DNA from: Ailurus styani
Lineage: Eukaryota > Chordata > Mammalia > Carnivora > Ailuridae
Reading direction: 5' to 3'
Assembly: GCA_002007465.1 (NCBI GenBank)
Contig: LNAC01000036.1
Coordinates: forward strand, 6,914,021 to 6,978,020
DNA: 64,000 bases
The notes beneath the pieces were generated by a model. That model saw only the letters and a program-made list of their open reading frames with translations, had not been told where the DNA came from and did not search any database. Position 1 is the stretch's first letter; every line of letters begins with the position of its first letter. The translations under genes were made by a program, and so were the position numbers. Positions 48,477-60,763 of the stretch are shown one piece after another.

Positions 48477-48676
48477 GGGCACCTGGGTGGCTCAGTGGGT
48501 TAAAGCCTCTGCCTTTGGCTCAGGTCATGATCTCAGGGTCCTGGGATCGAGGCCCACATTGGGCTCTCTGCTCAGCAGGGAGCCTGCTTCCTCCTCTCTC
48601 TGCCTGCCTCTCTGCCTAGTTGTGATCTCTCTCTCTCTGTCAAATAAAGAAATTTAAAAAAAAATCTTTAAAAAAA
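48477..48676 (+). repeat. Carnivore SINE
   Basis: A full-length copy (GGGCACCTGGGTGGCTCAG head) with short duplication AATCCTT on both sides. Confidence 0.93.
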
Positions 48677-48784
48677 TAATCCTTAAAGCAAGGAATCATT
48701 AAACAAGCCGATTTAATAATTTATGAAAGCATTTTCAAATTAATTGTCAAGTTTATTAATCAGAAATTCCAAAAATATGTATCC

Positions 48785-48910
48785 ATATATTACAGATGAG
48801 AAAACTGCAGGGAGGGTAACTTGCCTAAGACTCCTATGACAGTATGACAGGGTCTTGAACCCAGTACTTCAGATTCTAAATGCACTGCCTTTTCCACTTT
48901 GTCAAAGAAA
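48785..48910 (-). repeat. MIR SINE fragment
   Basis: Antisense MIR: ATTACAGATGAGAAAACTGC, GGAGGGTAACTTGCCTAAGA, GGGTCTTGAACCCAG. Confidence 0.7.
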
Positions 48911-49389
48911 CTTACACCTGAAAATCCACCTCCAAAAGATTTGTTGTCCTATACCAGAACTAAGAAACAAGTGATGATGCCAAGAACAAAGATAAAAACT
49001 ATCTTACTCTTCTCCTTCATAAATAGCTCATTTATCTTATGACAAAAATTCATGGCTTCAACTTTCTAGTATTATGCTTCAATTCAGTAAGATAGAACCA
49101 CACGAAAAACATTAAGAAAGTGCTAAAAGCACATGATATAAAGCAACAGAGTCAATGACAGCATTTTTACAAAATAAAATATGGCTAAACTTTGGAAATC
49201 AGATTATCTGGAGGAAAAATTAGTACCAATTCGTGTAGTACTAAAATATCTAATGACTTAACTTGAAATTGTGTAAAATCATTTTGTAATCAATAAATTA
49301 TTAAAATAAGTAAAAATAGCAGATTATATACTATAAAATTGTAACTTTTTTATCTTTTCTCGATATCTACTTTTCTTGAATCTGTGTTC

Positions 49390-49575
49390 AAGTCTTAGGT
49401 CTGTGATTTATAAACTATGGTAACCTGAGTCCAGTCTCCTCATTCATAAACTAAGATGCCACTATTAACATCATGAGATCATTGTAAAGATAAAATGTGA
49501 TGACATATAAAAAGTACCCACTGTAATGCCTGGTATAGGACAGGGGCTTACCAAGTAATTATTGAATGAACAAAA
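49390..49575 (+). repeat. MIR SINE fragment
   Basis: Sense MIR end: ACCTGAGTCCAGTCTCCTCA, ATCATGAGATCATTGTAAAG, ACTGTAATGCCTGGTATAGG, AAGTAATTATTGAATGAAC. Confidence 0.65.
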
Positions 49576-49839
49576 TTTTTTTTTCAAAAATTGTTGCCTT
49601 TATTTAAATCAGTTAAATATGCATTATCAGGAAGTCTGAAACTGTAGGTTTTGGATAGCCAACTGTAAATCACTGCAGTCTAGATCACTAGATAATTCCT
49701 AGAATGAGAAGCAGAGAGGAAAGACTGAAGGATAAGATCCTCAAACAGGCACGCTTCATAAAGTGAGGTCATAAAGTCATAAAACAGGCCCTTGTTGATT
49801 CATCCTTTAAAGGAATATCTTCAAACTGGTCTCGTGGCT

Positions 49840-50310
49840 TGTGGAAGGCAGAATAATGGCCCCCCCAAATATCGACCTCCTAATCCCCAAATCTGTGAAT
49901 ACGTTCAGTTATATTGCAAAAGGGAATTCAGATTGCAGATGAAATTAAGGTTGATCTTAACATAGAGGGAGATTATCCTAGATTGTCCAAGGTTCCACTG
50001 TAATCACAAGTGTCCTTGTAAGTGGAAGACAGTCATACAATTAGAGAATGACTTGACTAGCCAACACTGGAAGGGGGCCGTAAGCCACAGAATGTGGGTA
50101 GCCTCCATACACTGGCAAAGGCAAGAAAATGGATCCTCCCGTACAGTTTCTAGGAATGAATGCAGCCCTGCCAACACCTTGATATCAGCCCAGTGAGATC
50201 CATTTTAGTCCTGTGACTTCCAGGACTATCAGATAATAAATTTATGTTGTTTGAAGACAGCAAATTTGTGATAATTTGTTATAGTAACAATAAAAAATTG
50301 CTACGTGACT
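49840..50310 (+). mobile_element. MLT1-type LTR (MaLR), solo
   Basis: A long, well-ordered MLT1 match: GGAAGGCAGAATAATGGCCC, TCCTAATCCCCAAATCTGTG, GCAAAAGGGAATTCAGATTG, ATCCTAGATTGTCCAAGG, TTAGTCCTGTGACTTCCAGG, TTTGTTATAGTAACAATA. It has no internal coding region, so it is a solo LTR of an extinct mammalian element. Confidence 0.8.
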
Positions 50311-50339
50311 ATAGGTCACTTCCAGCTTCAATATTTCCA

Positions 50340-50590
50340 AACCCTAAGGCAACAGAGGATAGTGTGGGCTCCAGAGTCCTACTGCATCTATTTGAAACCT
50401 TGCACTGCCATTTACTACCTGTCTGACCCTGAGCAAACTATTTAACCATCCAATCCTTCAAGCCCCTATCTGTAAAAAGAGTAAATGGTAAGATCTACCT
50501 CACAGAGTTGTTTCAAGTAAATGAGAAAATATATGTAAAGCCATGAATGTCAGTATAACTGGTCAGTACTTACTGGCTATTTGTATGTTT
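50340..50590 (+). repeat. MIR SINE
   Basis: Sense MIR: GTGTGGGCTCCAGAGTCCTA, CACTGCCATTTACTACCTGT, CCTGAGCAAACTATTTAACC, ATCTACCTCACAGAGTTG. Confidence 0.8.
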
Positions 50591-50789
50591 ATTATTATTC
50601 ATAATTATACAAGTCTTCAAAGGAAAGTCTGTATATTTACCTTGATTTTCTAGGAATCTGTCTAATCATGGGTATATACAACAATTTATCCACAGATATT
50701 ATACTATCCAAGAATAATAAACTGGTTAAATAAATTATGGCACTTCTCCATTATAAATTATTATGAAGTCATTAAAATGGCAGTATAAG

Positions 50790-51905
50790 TCTTCCAATTA
50801 AGGCCAAGATGGAGTAATAAGAATTGGATTTACCTTCGTACTTGACAAAACTGAAAAACCAGGCAAAATATATAACACAACAAGTTTTCAGACACTGGAC
50901 AACAGGTAACCCAAGACAGTGATCCCTGTGAGAAGGAAAACAAATGAGCTAAGACTGCCTCCTGTCCCAGCTTACTTCAAGGAGAGGGTTTCCAGGCTTC
51001 GGAACAGGGAAAGTAGGAAGCCATGTGCAATCTTTAAGGCCTCCTGGAGTTGAGGAGACAGAGCTGGAAGTTCAGGAAAGCCAAGGCAAACTGTTGGCAG
51101 GCGAAAGTTCTGGAGATGAAAGAGTTCACAGGGAAACACCACCAGAGATCTTCAGAAAGTCCCCTCTTAAGGCTTTATGAAAGTACTGGTCAGTGCTACT
51201 AGTTTGTAGAGAACCTACCCAAAGCCCAGAACAAACTACTTGAAAACAGCTGACACCTCACTAGGGCTAAGAATAGCTCATCTTCTCATCAGCCTGAGTG
51301 GAAAATCTTATATTTCACAAGGTATTGGACAGAGAACTCACAAGGCTATTGTGTCAGTAGTGGGGGAAAACTAACCCTAGACTAAAAAGATTGCTCTAGT
51401 CCAGCCTAACACAGCCTAAAAACAGATCTTATACAGATAAACCAATTTCCAAGTAACTATATCCCAGAACAAAACTCAAGAATATTTATAGGAATGTAAA
51501 AGTTTCCATCACCTAACAACATCAAATTCAAAATGTCTGGCACCCATTCAAAAATTATCAGGCATGCAAAGCAGCAGCAAATACAAACCACGGTGAGAAG
51601 AAAAATCAATCATCAAATACAGACTCAGAAATGACACCGATGATAGATGCAGTAGACAGGGATAGTAGCAGGGATAGTAGCACAACTATTATAATTATCC
51701 TCCAAATGTTCAGTAAGTTAGAGGAAAGATTGAGCATGTTAAGTGAAGACGTGTAAGACATAAAATGAATGAAAACAAGATTTAAGAAACACACTGGATG
51801 GGGATTACACAACAGAAGAAAAGAGTGGTGAATACATTTGAATAAAAACTATCCCAAAACAGAACAACAAAAAATCCAAAATGAAAGGCAGAGTTTTGGC
51901 TCAAT
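50790..51905 (+). mobile_element. Old L1 5' end fragment
   Basis: It starts near AAGGCCAAGATGGAGTAATA, the usual opening of old L1 5' regions, and runs through a GCTTCGGAACAGG stretch and an ORF1-upstream segment (TGTCTGGCACCCATTCAAAA, GCAAAGCAGCAGCAAATACA). No intact frame remains. Confidence 0.65.
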
Positions 51906-51909
51906 TAGA

Positions 51910-52515
51910 TGTAGTGGTTTTTTTTGTTTTTGTTTTTTGTTTTGTTTTGTTTTTAATAGTAAGTCACCCCTTTGTGCATACATACAAAGGAAAATGTAAG
52001 TGAAATAAATCAGTCAAGGTATTCCTAAAACTGCTTCCAAACTCAGAGTCCTAATTCTTCATCACTTTTCCACTTAGAGTCATCAGTATCCAAGTTCTGC
52101 CACATAAAATTATCTTCTGTGCCATGAGGAGGGTTAATGATAAAGCATTTCCCAAAATAAACTAATATCACAAAAAGCCTCTGCTGAGAGTCTCCTGAAC
52201 GTGGTTCCGTAATCACGCAGAGCTAATTTTCTTTGATCCTGGCTCTAGAAATATTGCCAGCACTCGGAACAACAATCAGTTCCTAGCAGATAAAGAGGAG
52301 TGCTCTCTGCTCCTGTCTCCAGGATGTCCTTCCTTCCACGCTATTGACACCCTGACACTCTAAACCCATGTACAGGTGACTCCAACCACTTCACGACTGC
52401 TGCTTCCCTAAGAGGGGTTATAAAATGCCATTGACTGAAAGATGCATCCCAGTTTCAGAGGTCTTAAAATATGAAAGATGGGAATCTTGCAGTAGATGAA
52501 ATAAAATACTCCTAG
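51910..52515 (-). other. Unassigned block, possible truncated retrocopy
   Basis: It begins on the plus strand with a long T/G-rich run (51919-51955), as an antisense poly(A) tail would, then about 550 bases of fairly GC-balanced sequence unlike neighbouring repeats. Reading the minus strand there is a short open stretch (about 52060-52200) that ends in SKWKSDEELGL and a stop. I do not recognise a parent gene, and the target-site duplication is unclear. Confidence 0.3.
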
Positions 52516-53165
52516 TCCTAAAAAAACAAAAGTGTATGCCCTCACAAAGATGGTACACAAATGTTTATACCACCATATAACAGAATACTATGCAGCAACA
52601 AAAAGGAATGAACTACCATACCTGAAAGAACTAGATGAATCTCAAAACAACTATGCTGAGTAAAATAAACCAAGTTAAAAAAAGTACACATTAAATTATT
52701 CCATGTGTATAAAATTCTAGAAAATGCAGACTAATCTATAGTGACAGAAATCAGATCAGTGGTTACCTGAGGTGGAGGAGAGGAAATGGAAGGAGCAAAA
52801 GGAAACCTTTAAGAGGGATGAGCATGTTCATTATCTTTTTTTTGTTTTTTTAAAGATTTTATTTATTCATTTGAGAGAGAGAGAGAGTGCATGAGCGAGA
52901 GCATGAGCAGTGGGGAGGGGTAGAGGGAGAAGCAGACTCCAGGCAGAGCAGGGAGCCCAACGTAGGGCTCAATCCCAGGACCCTGAGATCATGACCCAGC
53001 CCAAGGCAGACACTTAACCGACTGAGCCACCCAGATGCCCCAAGTATGTTGATTATCTTGACTGTGATGATGGTATGACTGGTGTATACATGTCAAAATT
53101 TAGCAAACTGCACATCTGAAATATATTAGGCTCATTATATGTCAGTTTTATCCAAAAAAAAGCTG
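52515..53165 (+). repeat. L1 3' end, split by a SINE
   Basis: L1 landmarks CAGAATACTATGCAGCAACA, TATAGTGACAGAAATCAGAT, GTGGTTACCTGAGGTGGAGG, then after the SINE TTGATTATCTTGACTGTGAT and a GTCAGTTTTATCC end. Confidence 0.75.
52838..53043 (-). repeat. Carnivore SINE
   Basis: An antisense copy in the L1 3' end. The flanks GCATGTTCATTATCTT and GTATGTTGATTATCTT are a target duplication with two mismatches. Confidence 0.93.
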
Positions 53166-54623
53166 AAAATTTGATACAGAAAATAGGTAAACAGAGAGTG
53201 TAAGACTAAAAACATATACTGTGTGTCAGTGTATCAACTTTACTTCAATTAAAAAAAAAGACGGAAAGCCTCCAAACATAAAAAGGGATTATTTCTAGTT
53301 GGCATGATGAAGTGTGACTTCTCTTGCTTGTGCTTTCTAAATTTTTTCTAAATACTTTCAATGAACATGTTTTACTTTTGTAGTTTTCAAATGTCTGTAT
53401 CTCTTCGCATACTAGGCAGTCAGTAGATGCCAGAAATAAATCACTTTCATTAACAGATTTGAACTATTACAAATTCCCAAAGAAGAAACTCATGAAAATA
53501 TCTTACAAAGCTACATAAACTAATATTTTAGTGTGTGCCACCATTTTAAATTATTTATATATTGATCTAGGCATATACCGCTAATAATGCATTATTTGGG
53601 AGGTTCACGCCTATTTGTTATAAAGGTCTTATCTCCCTTGTGAGTTACCAAAAAAAGCAGAATGCCCACCATACTGTCTTATATATGTCAGGTATTAAAA
53701 ATGTATTTGTTGAATTCTTCAATAAATGAATATCTTATAGACAAAACTGTCTTAAAATTACAACTACCTCAGTGCGTAGCATATAGCATGTTCTCAAAAA
53801 TTTGTATCCATCTTTTAAAAAACTTAAATCCCTTTGTTCAATATAAACTTAACCTAAATCAAATGCCAAGAAAGGACCACTTTCATACACAGCATAACAC
53901 CATACAAAAATCATAGAGGTTGACAAAATACTCAGGAAACTGAATCAAAAATTTCCGGAATTTGTTCATATGATCACAAGGTTCCAACACAAAACACAGC
54001 TAAGAAATTACATAATCATACTCTGAGACGTCACAACATTACATAGTATAAACAAAGCAAATGAGCTCCTTAAGGAAATGGCTGATTCCAGGTCTGAGGG
54101 AAATTAAAAACATCTTCTTGCACCAGAAGGTACAGAAGTAATTAGATACTGATGAAGACATGTTAAAAAGGCATGGAGTTGGTCTAAAAGGATTCCCACT
54201 GGCCAAATATTCAAAAAGAATAAGCATGGCAATGGCTTATAACATATTTAATGTTCTTCTAAATCCATGGGTCCAACCCTTGATAGAAAAATTCCACTTA
54301 TTAACTACAAAGGGAAAAAGGTACTTTTACTAAGTGATAAAACATAGCATCACCAATAATGGGACAAACTAATATCAGGCTTCATAATGTAATTCAACAG
54401 AAGTACACAACATCATCTATGCAGCATTGTTACCAAAAAGAAAGTTTAAGTTATATTATGAACAACAATTAGACAAATACAGACAACTGGCCTAGGACTT
54501 TTAAAAATGTCAATGTCAGGAAGGAGCAACAAAAAGGCCCAGAAAATCTGTATTACGTTAAAGATTTAAGAGGACAGAACAACTAAATGCATTGCCTGGC
54601 TCTTGACTGGATCCTGGATTTTA

Positions 54624-54812
54624 TTTTATTTATTTATTTTTTAAGATTTTATTTCTTTATTTGACAGAGAGAGATTACAGGTAGGCAGAGAGGCAGGCAG
54701 AGAGAGAGGAGGAAGCAGGCTCCCTGCTCAGCAGGGCTCGATCCCAGGACCCTGAGATCATGACCGGAGCTGAAGGCAGAGGCTTTAACCCACTGAGCCA
54801 CCCAGGCGCCCC
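54624..54812 (-). repeat. Carnivore SINE
   Basis: An antisense copy with perfect duplication TGGATCCTGGATTTTA at 54608-54623 and 54813-54828, within L1ME. Confidence 0.96.
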
Positions 54813-55249
54813 TGGATCCTGGATTTTAAAATAAACATCTCTTAAGAATATTATGGGATAAAAAAAATAATAATAAAAAATAAAAAAAAAGAATATGGGA
54901 TAATTTAAGAAATTTGAATTTAGATTTTATGTTTGTATAGGATCATATGGGACTATACAGCATGATATTTATTATTACTATCTGTTAATTTCTTGATTAT
55001 GATAAAAGGATTGTATTCTTGTAGGAGAATATACCTGTTCTGAGGAGAGCCATGTTAAAGTATTTGGGGGTAAAGTGTCATGATATCTAGTTACTGGTGA
55101 TGCTAAGTTTTATCACTTAGTAAAAGTAAAAAAAAAAGTAACTTTTATTATAAATATAAAACGAGAAAGCAAATGTGGCAAAAATTAACAGTTAGTGAGT
55201 CTGTGTGAATGGGAATATGGACGTTCACTGTGTTATTCTTTCACCTTTT

Positions 55250-55472
55250 TTTTTTTTAATTTTTTAATTTTTTAATTTTTTTTAAAGATTTTATTTATTT
55301 ATTTCACAGCGGGAGAGAGATCACAAGGAGGCAGAGAGGCAGGCAGAGAGAAAGGGGGAAGCAGGCTCCCTGCTAAGCAGAGAGCCCGATGCGGGCCTCG
55401 ATCCCAGGACCCTGAGATCATGACCTAAGCCGAAAGCAGAGGCTTTAACCCACTGAGCCACCCAGGCGCCCT
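55250..55472 (-). repeat. Carnivore SINE
   Basis: An antisense copy with duplication CTTTCACCTTTT at 55238-55249 and 55473-55484. It has an expanded TTTTTAA-type tail. Confidence 0.95.
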
Positions 55473-57124
55473 CTTTCACCTTTTCTGTAAGCTTAAATTA
55501 CTTTTCCAAAATAAGAAGTTAGAAAAAATAAATAATACTTTCAAAATAAACAGTTTGAAGAAACTCATACCATTGACATTTCTAATACCACTGAAGCTGA
55601 TTTGGACCCATTTTTTTTTCTTGTAAAATAACAAAAGTACAGGGCTAGCCTTAGAAGTCTCTTTCTATTTGTACTTTTAGTACTTAGCACAGCACCTGAT
55701 ACACAAACAGCAGGTACTCAAGGAACATGTGCTATTTCTGCTAAGCAGTTAGTAGTGGTCTGATTTTAGACAGGTTGTTTTCCCTCCCAACACTTCAAAT
55801 CCTTGATCTGCAAATTCTGGGAAATATTAGTAACTTGCATACACCCCACATTATTACTAAAGACTCAAGTAATGTTTAAACCACTTTTCAAAATACTATG
55901 CAAATGTTATTGCTATTTCTAACTCTAATCGTACTCTTAATGTTTACCATAGTAATTTTTAAAAAACTACTTCTAAGTCTCACTTTCACCTGAGGTGTTC
56001 AGGAGGGGAAAAAAAGCCCTAGGATATTTATCTAGCAGTATCATCTTGTAAGTATATCTCTCGGTAACCAGTTATGTCTTTTTTGGAAAACAAACCAAAA
56101 AACCCCAAAAAACAAAAAACAGGGCTCCAAGTTGAAAACAAAGCAGTTTTGTAAGACTTTAGCAATAGTTTGTAATAAATTTAAGTAGATTAGAAGCTCA
56201 AAAGAAAAGGGCCTGCTTTCTCGAACCAAACAGCAATAAAGCAGTAACCAAGGAAAAAAAAAAGAAAGAAAGAAAAGGGCCTGCTTTCTTGGCTCTGTGA
56301 TTCACAAAAGCAGTAAGACTTAGTTGTATATTATATGCACATATATTATTATATGTATATGAAGAATCGAATAATGACATATTGCTAAAGTGGCATGGAA
56401 CAAGGAGCTAACCTAGAAACTACAACACTTCCTTTAACCAGGATAGGTCAAGGAAATTAATTTTTTGTTTGTAAATCACTCATTCCAAGTCACTTAGCTG
56501 GAGGGCTAAGGAAAAGTGCTGGAACCACTGTCCAACAAAACTGAATCAGAAATGAAAAGAGAATAGCTCTGAAATTATAATATAGATCAATGGGAAAGTA
56601 TGATGCAATTTTCAATGTGAGCTCTTCAAAGGCAAAGGACCATATTCATTTTCACAACCTCATGGCCTGCATAATCTCATACACCTGGGCGACATATAAG
56701 TAAATTCTGAACAAACAAAAGCATTAAAAATGCAACATTTCGAAAAAAAAAAAAAAGAAAAGAAACATTTCCAAAACACAGATTTACATAAAATTTAGTA
56801 TATATAATTTATACCTACATTTGACAAATAACAGTAAGGGTGCATTTTTTTAGACTAACTATAAAGATAAGGAAAAACTTATGACACATTAAAAGCCACC
56901 TACACCAAACAAACAAACAAACAAAAAAATCCCCAAAACTTAACATATTTCTCAACCTGGAGACAACCAAGTTTTATAATATAACACAGTAAATGTAAAA
57001 TAAATGTCTGACCATAGTGTGGTATCACTCGCATTTCTGATCACTCTTAAAACACTGTAGAGTTTAAACTACGAAAGGAATCTGCTAACTAGTTAGCAAG
57101 CAAGTTATGACTTCTCTAATACTG

Positions 57125-57128
<4 letters not shown>

Positions 57129-57166
<38 letters not shown>
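57129..57166. repeat. (GT)n microsatellite
   Basis: About 19 uninterrupted GT units; likely polymorphic. Confidence 0.97.
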
Positions 57167-57169
<3 letters not shown>

Positions 57170-57338
57170 AGAATAGAGTAAAATCTTGTCCAGCTCTAAA
57201 ATCCTACGATTTCATGAAATGGTCAGTGTAAAATTGCTCTTTCAGGTACACAAACCTGAAAAGAAAACCTGTAAGAAAAACCTTGCTTTAAAGATTGCTC
57301 TCCTTTTGTAATTCACAAGGTATTCTTGCATAATAAAC

Positions 57339-57358
57339 ATGCAAAGTAGTATTTGCAT
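57339..57358. promoter_or_regulatory. Inverted pair of octamer-like (POU) motifs
   Basis: ATGCAAA at 57339-57345 and TTTGCAT at 57352-57358 are perfect 7-base inverted repeats around a 6-base spacer. ATTTGCAT is a full octamer half site. The pair lies in repeat-poor intron sequence just after a GT microsatellite. It is a motif call only. Confidence 0.25.
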
Positions 57359-58510
57359 AGTTGAGCACAGCAAATTACCAGATCTTATTTAACTGAAACC
57401 ACAGTCCAAGCTTCCCAACTACATACTTACTAACTCTTCATATATTCCTCACAATGCGTTGTATTAAAATATTTCCTTAATTTAAAATAATCTCAGCCCA
57501 AATACCCAAATAAAGAAACCTGATCCCCCATACTGAAGTATCCTGAACAACTGTGTATTTATGTTATCATAATAGGTATAAAATTTGATGGCTCAGGAGC
57601 CCTAACGCATTGTTCTCAATTTCAGACATTAATAATAAGTAAATGACTGAGTAGTCCTAAGAGAGTTGGGAGTGCACCTCATCAATAAAATTAAATACAA
57701 CAAAATTTCGTTAGACCTACTTTGAAGTTTGGCTTGGATCTCATGCTCTTCACATACTGCACTAATCCACAAATTTCTCACCAACTGCTGCCTCTTCCCC
57801 ACCCCTGGAATTCACTTCCCGTTCACCTCTCACCCTTAAGTATGCATGTTAGAGGTCAATAGCCTCAAAGCTACTGTTAAGAACTGGCGTTTCTGTTACT
57901 CTGATTCTTGGCAGGCAGCGCAGAGCTCAACTCTTCTACAATTTATAGTATATGGTTTAGTAATTAAGATCGTATTTCAGAAATAGCTAATATTATACAA
58001 ATTTCCCCATTCAAATAGAATATTTTAATCCCGAGGACAGGACAGAAACATCAAAACCAAAAACTAGTCCACTTTAACTGAGAAAGAAAAAAAAAAGCAA
58101 CTAAATGGGAAATTCCTGTACAGAATTTCTCTTTTGTTTTTGGCTTATACAACTAAGAACTGTGAAACTTCTTATAAGCAACACCATGCCAAATGCATAA
58201 AGATTTAAGTAAACTCAGGTAGAGGGATGGTATTTTACAAGACTTTTAATTAGTTCAAGGAGACAATCTAAAAATTCCTTAGTTTTTTCTCTTTTTGTCT
58301 ACAGCACAAGTGGAGTGACAAGTTTTATAATTGTTCATATATCTGTTGCTTTTTTGACTTCACAAAAGTTCCCACTGGGAGAAAAAACAAAACAAAACAG
58401 TAAAGAGCTTGGGATCCTGAGTTCAATGAATATGAGCAACATACAGCGAATGCCTTGCTTTAGTTTTACATAGTTTAGTTTTACACAGATTTTCCTCTCT
58501 TTCTCTTTTT

Positions 58511-58703
58511 AAAGATTTCATTTATTTATTTATTTTAGGGAGAAAGAGCGAGCACGTCAATGGGGAGAGGGGCAGAGGGAGAGGGAATCTCAAGCAGACT
58601 CAGCACTGACTGCAAGAGGAGCTTGATCCCGTGACCCAGATATCATGACCTGAGCCAAAACGAAGAATCTGACGCTTAACCAACTGAGCCACCTAAGCAC
58701 CCC
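58511..58703 (-). repeat. Carnivore SINE, older subfamily
   Basis: An antisense copy (AAAGATTTCATTTATTTATT through GCCACCTAAGCACCCC). The flanks share TTCTCTTTTT. Confidence 0.9.
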
Positions 58704-59699
58704 TTCTCTTTTTTAAAAAAAGAGCTTTACTTATACACAAAGTTAGCTGTTTCTGCCTAAGATAATTTTCACATATCTAATGTGTTCCAATACATTTTTA
58801 AGTAGGGATTCTTACCATTACAACATTACACACTCTTACATTACACAAGCCCTCCCTATAAAACTCTATTTCTCTTAATCTTTCCCAATCAAGCATTCTA
58901 TCACCATCACCATCACCCTCTGGGGATCAGAGGGGGAGCTGTATAATTAAAGAATTTCATGCTTAATAGACTACATTTCAACTATCTGGAAAATTTACTC
59001 ATCTGTAATAAATCCCTGACATTGCTGGATAGCAGAGAACTTGCCATATTTCTTTACCTTTCTTCATCATTTATAATCACCACCCAGGAGCTAAATAGGC
59101 AATAGGAATGATATGTCCTGCAATGAAACCCAAAATTACAACCAGAGTCTTAAGAGTTAAAAAGAACCTAGTAATTTAATCCATTTTACACTCACTATAG
59201 GACGTCTTTCTGCAACCCATGTGAACCATTCTATTTACCTGCTTTCATTGAAAGAAATTTATTTAAAACTTCTTCCTTAATATCACATGATAATCTGCTT
59301 TTCTATGACTTTCACTTAGTACGCCTATTTCTGACCTCTTCAAAGTTTCTTCAAACATATGAAGATAATGATCAGGTTTACCTTTAGGACATTTGTTGTT
59401 ATCATCTTATACACAATTTTATAAAGAATATCTCAGCACTTTTGGAAACAACAGCTATTCTGCTTTACTTCTCCTTGCTTTGGGGTTGTTTTTCTCTCTG
59501 GGAATGGACAAACAATTGCTGATATAGCCAGAAAACATGAGATATATGTTCTTTTCCACTCAGAGATTCTAAAGCAAGTTTTTGCCTCATCAGTAGGGTA
59601 GACTTTTGAAAGGAGGAGGGAGTTAGTAGGGAAAAATCATTTAATATATTATTACTATACATTACAATGTATTAACACACTTCGAAGGAAAGCAAAAGT

Positions 59700-59955
59700 G
59701 GTTAGGGCCACATATAATGGAATCAAATTTGGTTTGAATCTTGTCTTGGCCACTGGTTATCCCCATTCTGGCTGTGTGACTTGAGGTATACTACTTAACT
59801 CCTCTGCACCTCAGTTTCCTCCCATGGAAATTCAAGGAAATAACTATAACCAAATAAAAGGACTGTTGTGAGGGGTCAACGGGTTAATATTAAGTATTCA
59901 GAATAGTGCTTGACACAAAGTAAGTGCTCTATGTGTTAGTCATTATAATTTTTGC
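59700..59955 (+). repeat. MIR SINE
   Basis: Sense MIR: ATCTTGTCTTGGCCACTGGT, TGGCTGTGTGACTTGAGGTA, TCTGCACCTCAGTTTCCTCC, AAGTAAGTGCTCTATGTGTT. Confidence 0.8.
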
Positions 59956-60558
59956 TATTGCTGTGCACCTACTTTAAATTGGATTATTATGGTAACATAT
60001 GCAAGAAAAATATAAAGATATTTTAATTAAACTTGATTCAGATTTTTTTCAGATCTCAATAACAACCTAATTTTTTACATGGTACTTTAGCAACCTTACA
60101 ATGGTAAACTATTCAGCCATTCAAAATCATTTTCAGAAAAATAGGTAATGACATGAAAAACGTCTGCAACATATTAATTGTAAGGTTAAAAAAGCCATTT
60201 CCCAGAAAGCATGAACTATAATGATTCCAACTTTATTTCTTAAAAATGCAGAAATACGTTGGTGGACAGGGATGAAACAGACAACAGATCTCACTAGAAA
60301 CATACAGAAAATGTCAACAGTGGTATTTTTGGTAGTGCTATTACAACTTATTTTTGTTTGTTTTCTATATGGTCCAATTTTTTAATAACCACGTATTAAA
60401 CTTTTTATCAGAAAACAATCCACTGTTTTAAAATGGGTCTTACATAGGTTGTTCAAATCTGTCTTTCTTTACTTTAAAAGCCTATAAGTAATATAAGTTC
60501 CCTGTCTTCAGGAAGAAAATGAAATAAAAATTCAAGATACTAAAGAAAGTGATGAACT

Positions 60559-60763
60559 GGGCGCCTGAGTGGCTCAGTGGGTTAAAGCCTCTGCTTTCGG
60601 CTCAGGTCATGATCTCAGGGTCCTGGGATCGAGGCCCGCATTGGGCTCCCTGCTCAGCGGGGAGCCTGCTTCCCCCTCTCTCTCTCTGCCTGCCTCTCTG
60701 CCTCCTTGTGATCTCTCTCCCTCTGTGAAATAAATAAAATCTTTAAAAAAAAAAAAAAAAAAA
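60559..60763 (+). repeat. Carnivore SINE
   Basis: A full-length copy with perfect 17-base duplication AAAGAAAGTGATGAACT at 60542-60558 and 60764-60780. A long A-tail suggests a recent insertion. Confidence 0.97.

Larger units (their letters stand above)
53930..55530 (+). repeat. L1ME-type LINE 3' region, split by two SINEs
   Basis: The landmarks ATAATGGGACAAACTAATAT, ACAGAAGTACACAACATCAT, ATGCAGCATTGTTACCAAAA, AAAATGTCAATGTCAGGAAG and a TTTCTGTAAGCTTAAATTAC end follow L1ME order. SINEs at 54624-54812 and 55250-55472 interrupt it, and it belongs with the elements at 3735 and 15690. Confidence 0.7.
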
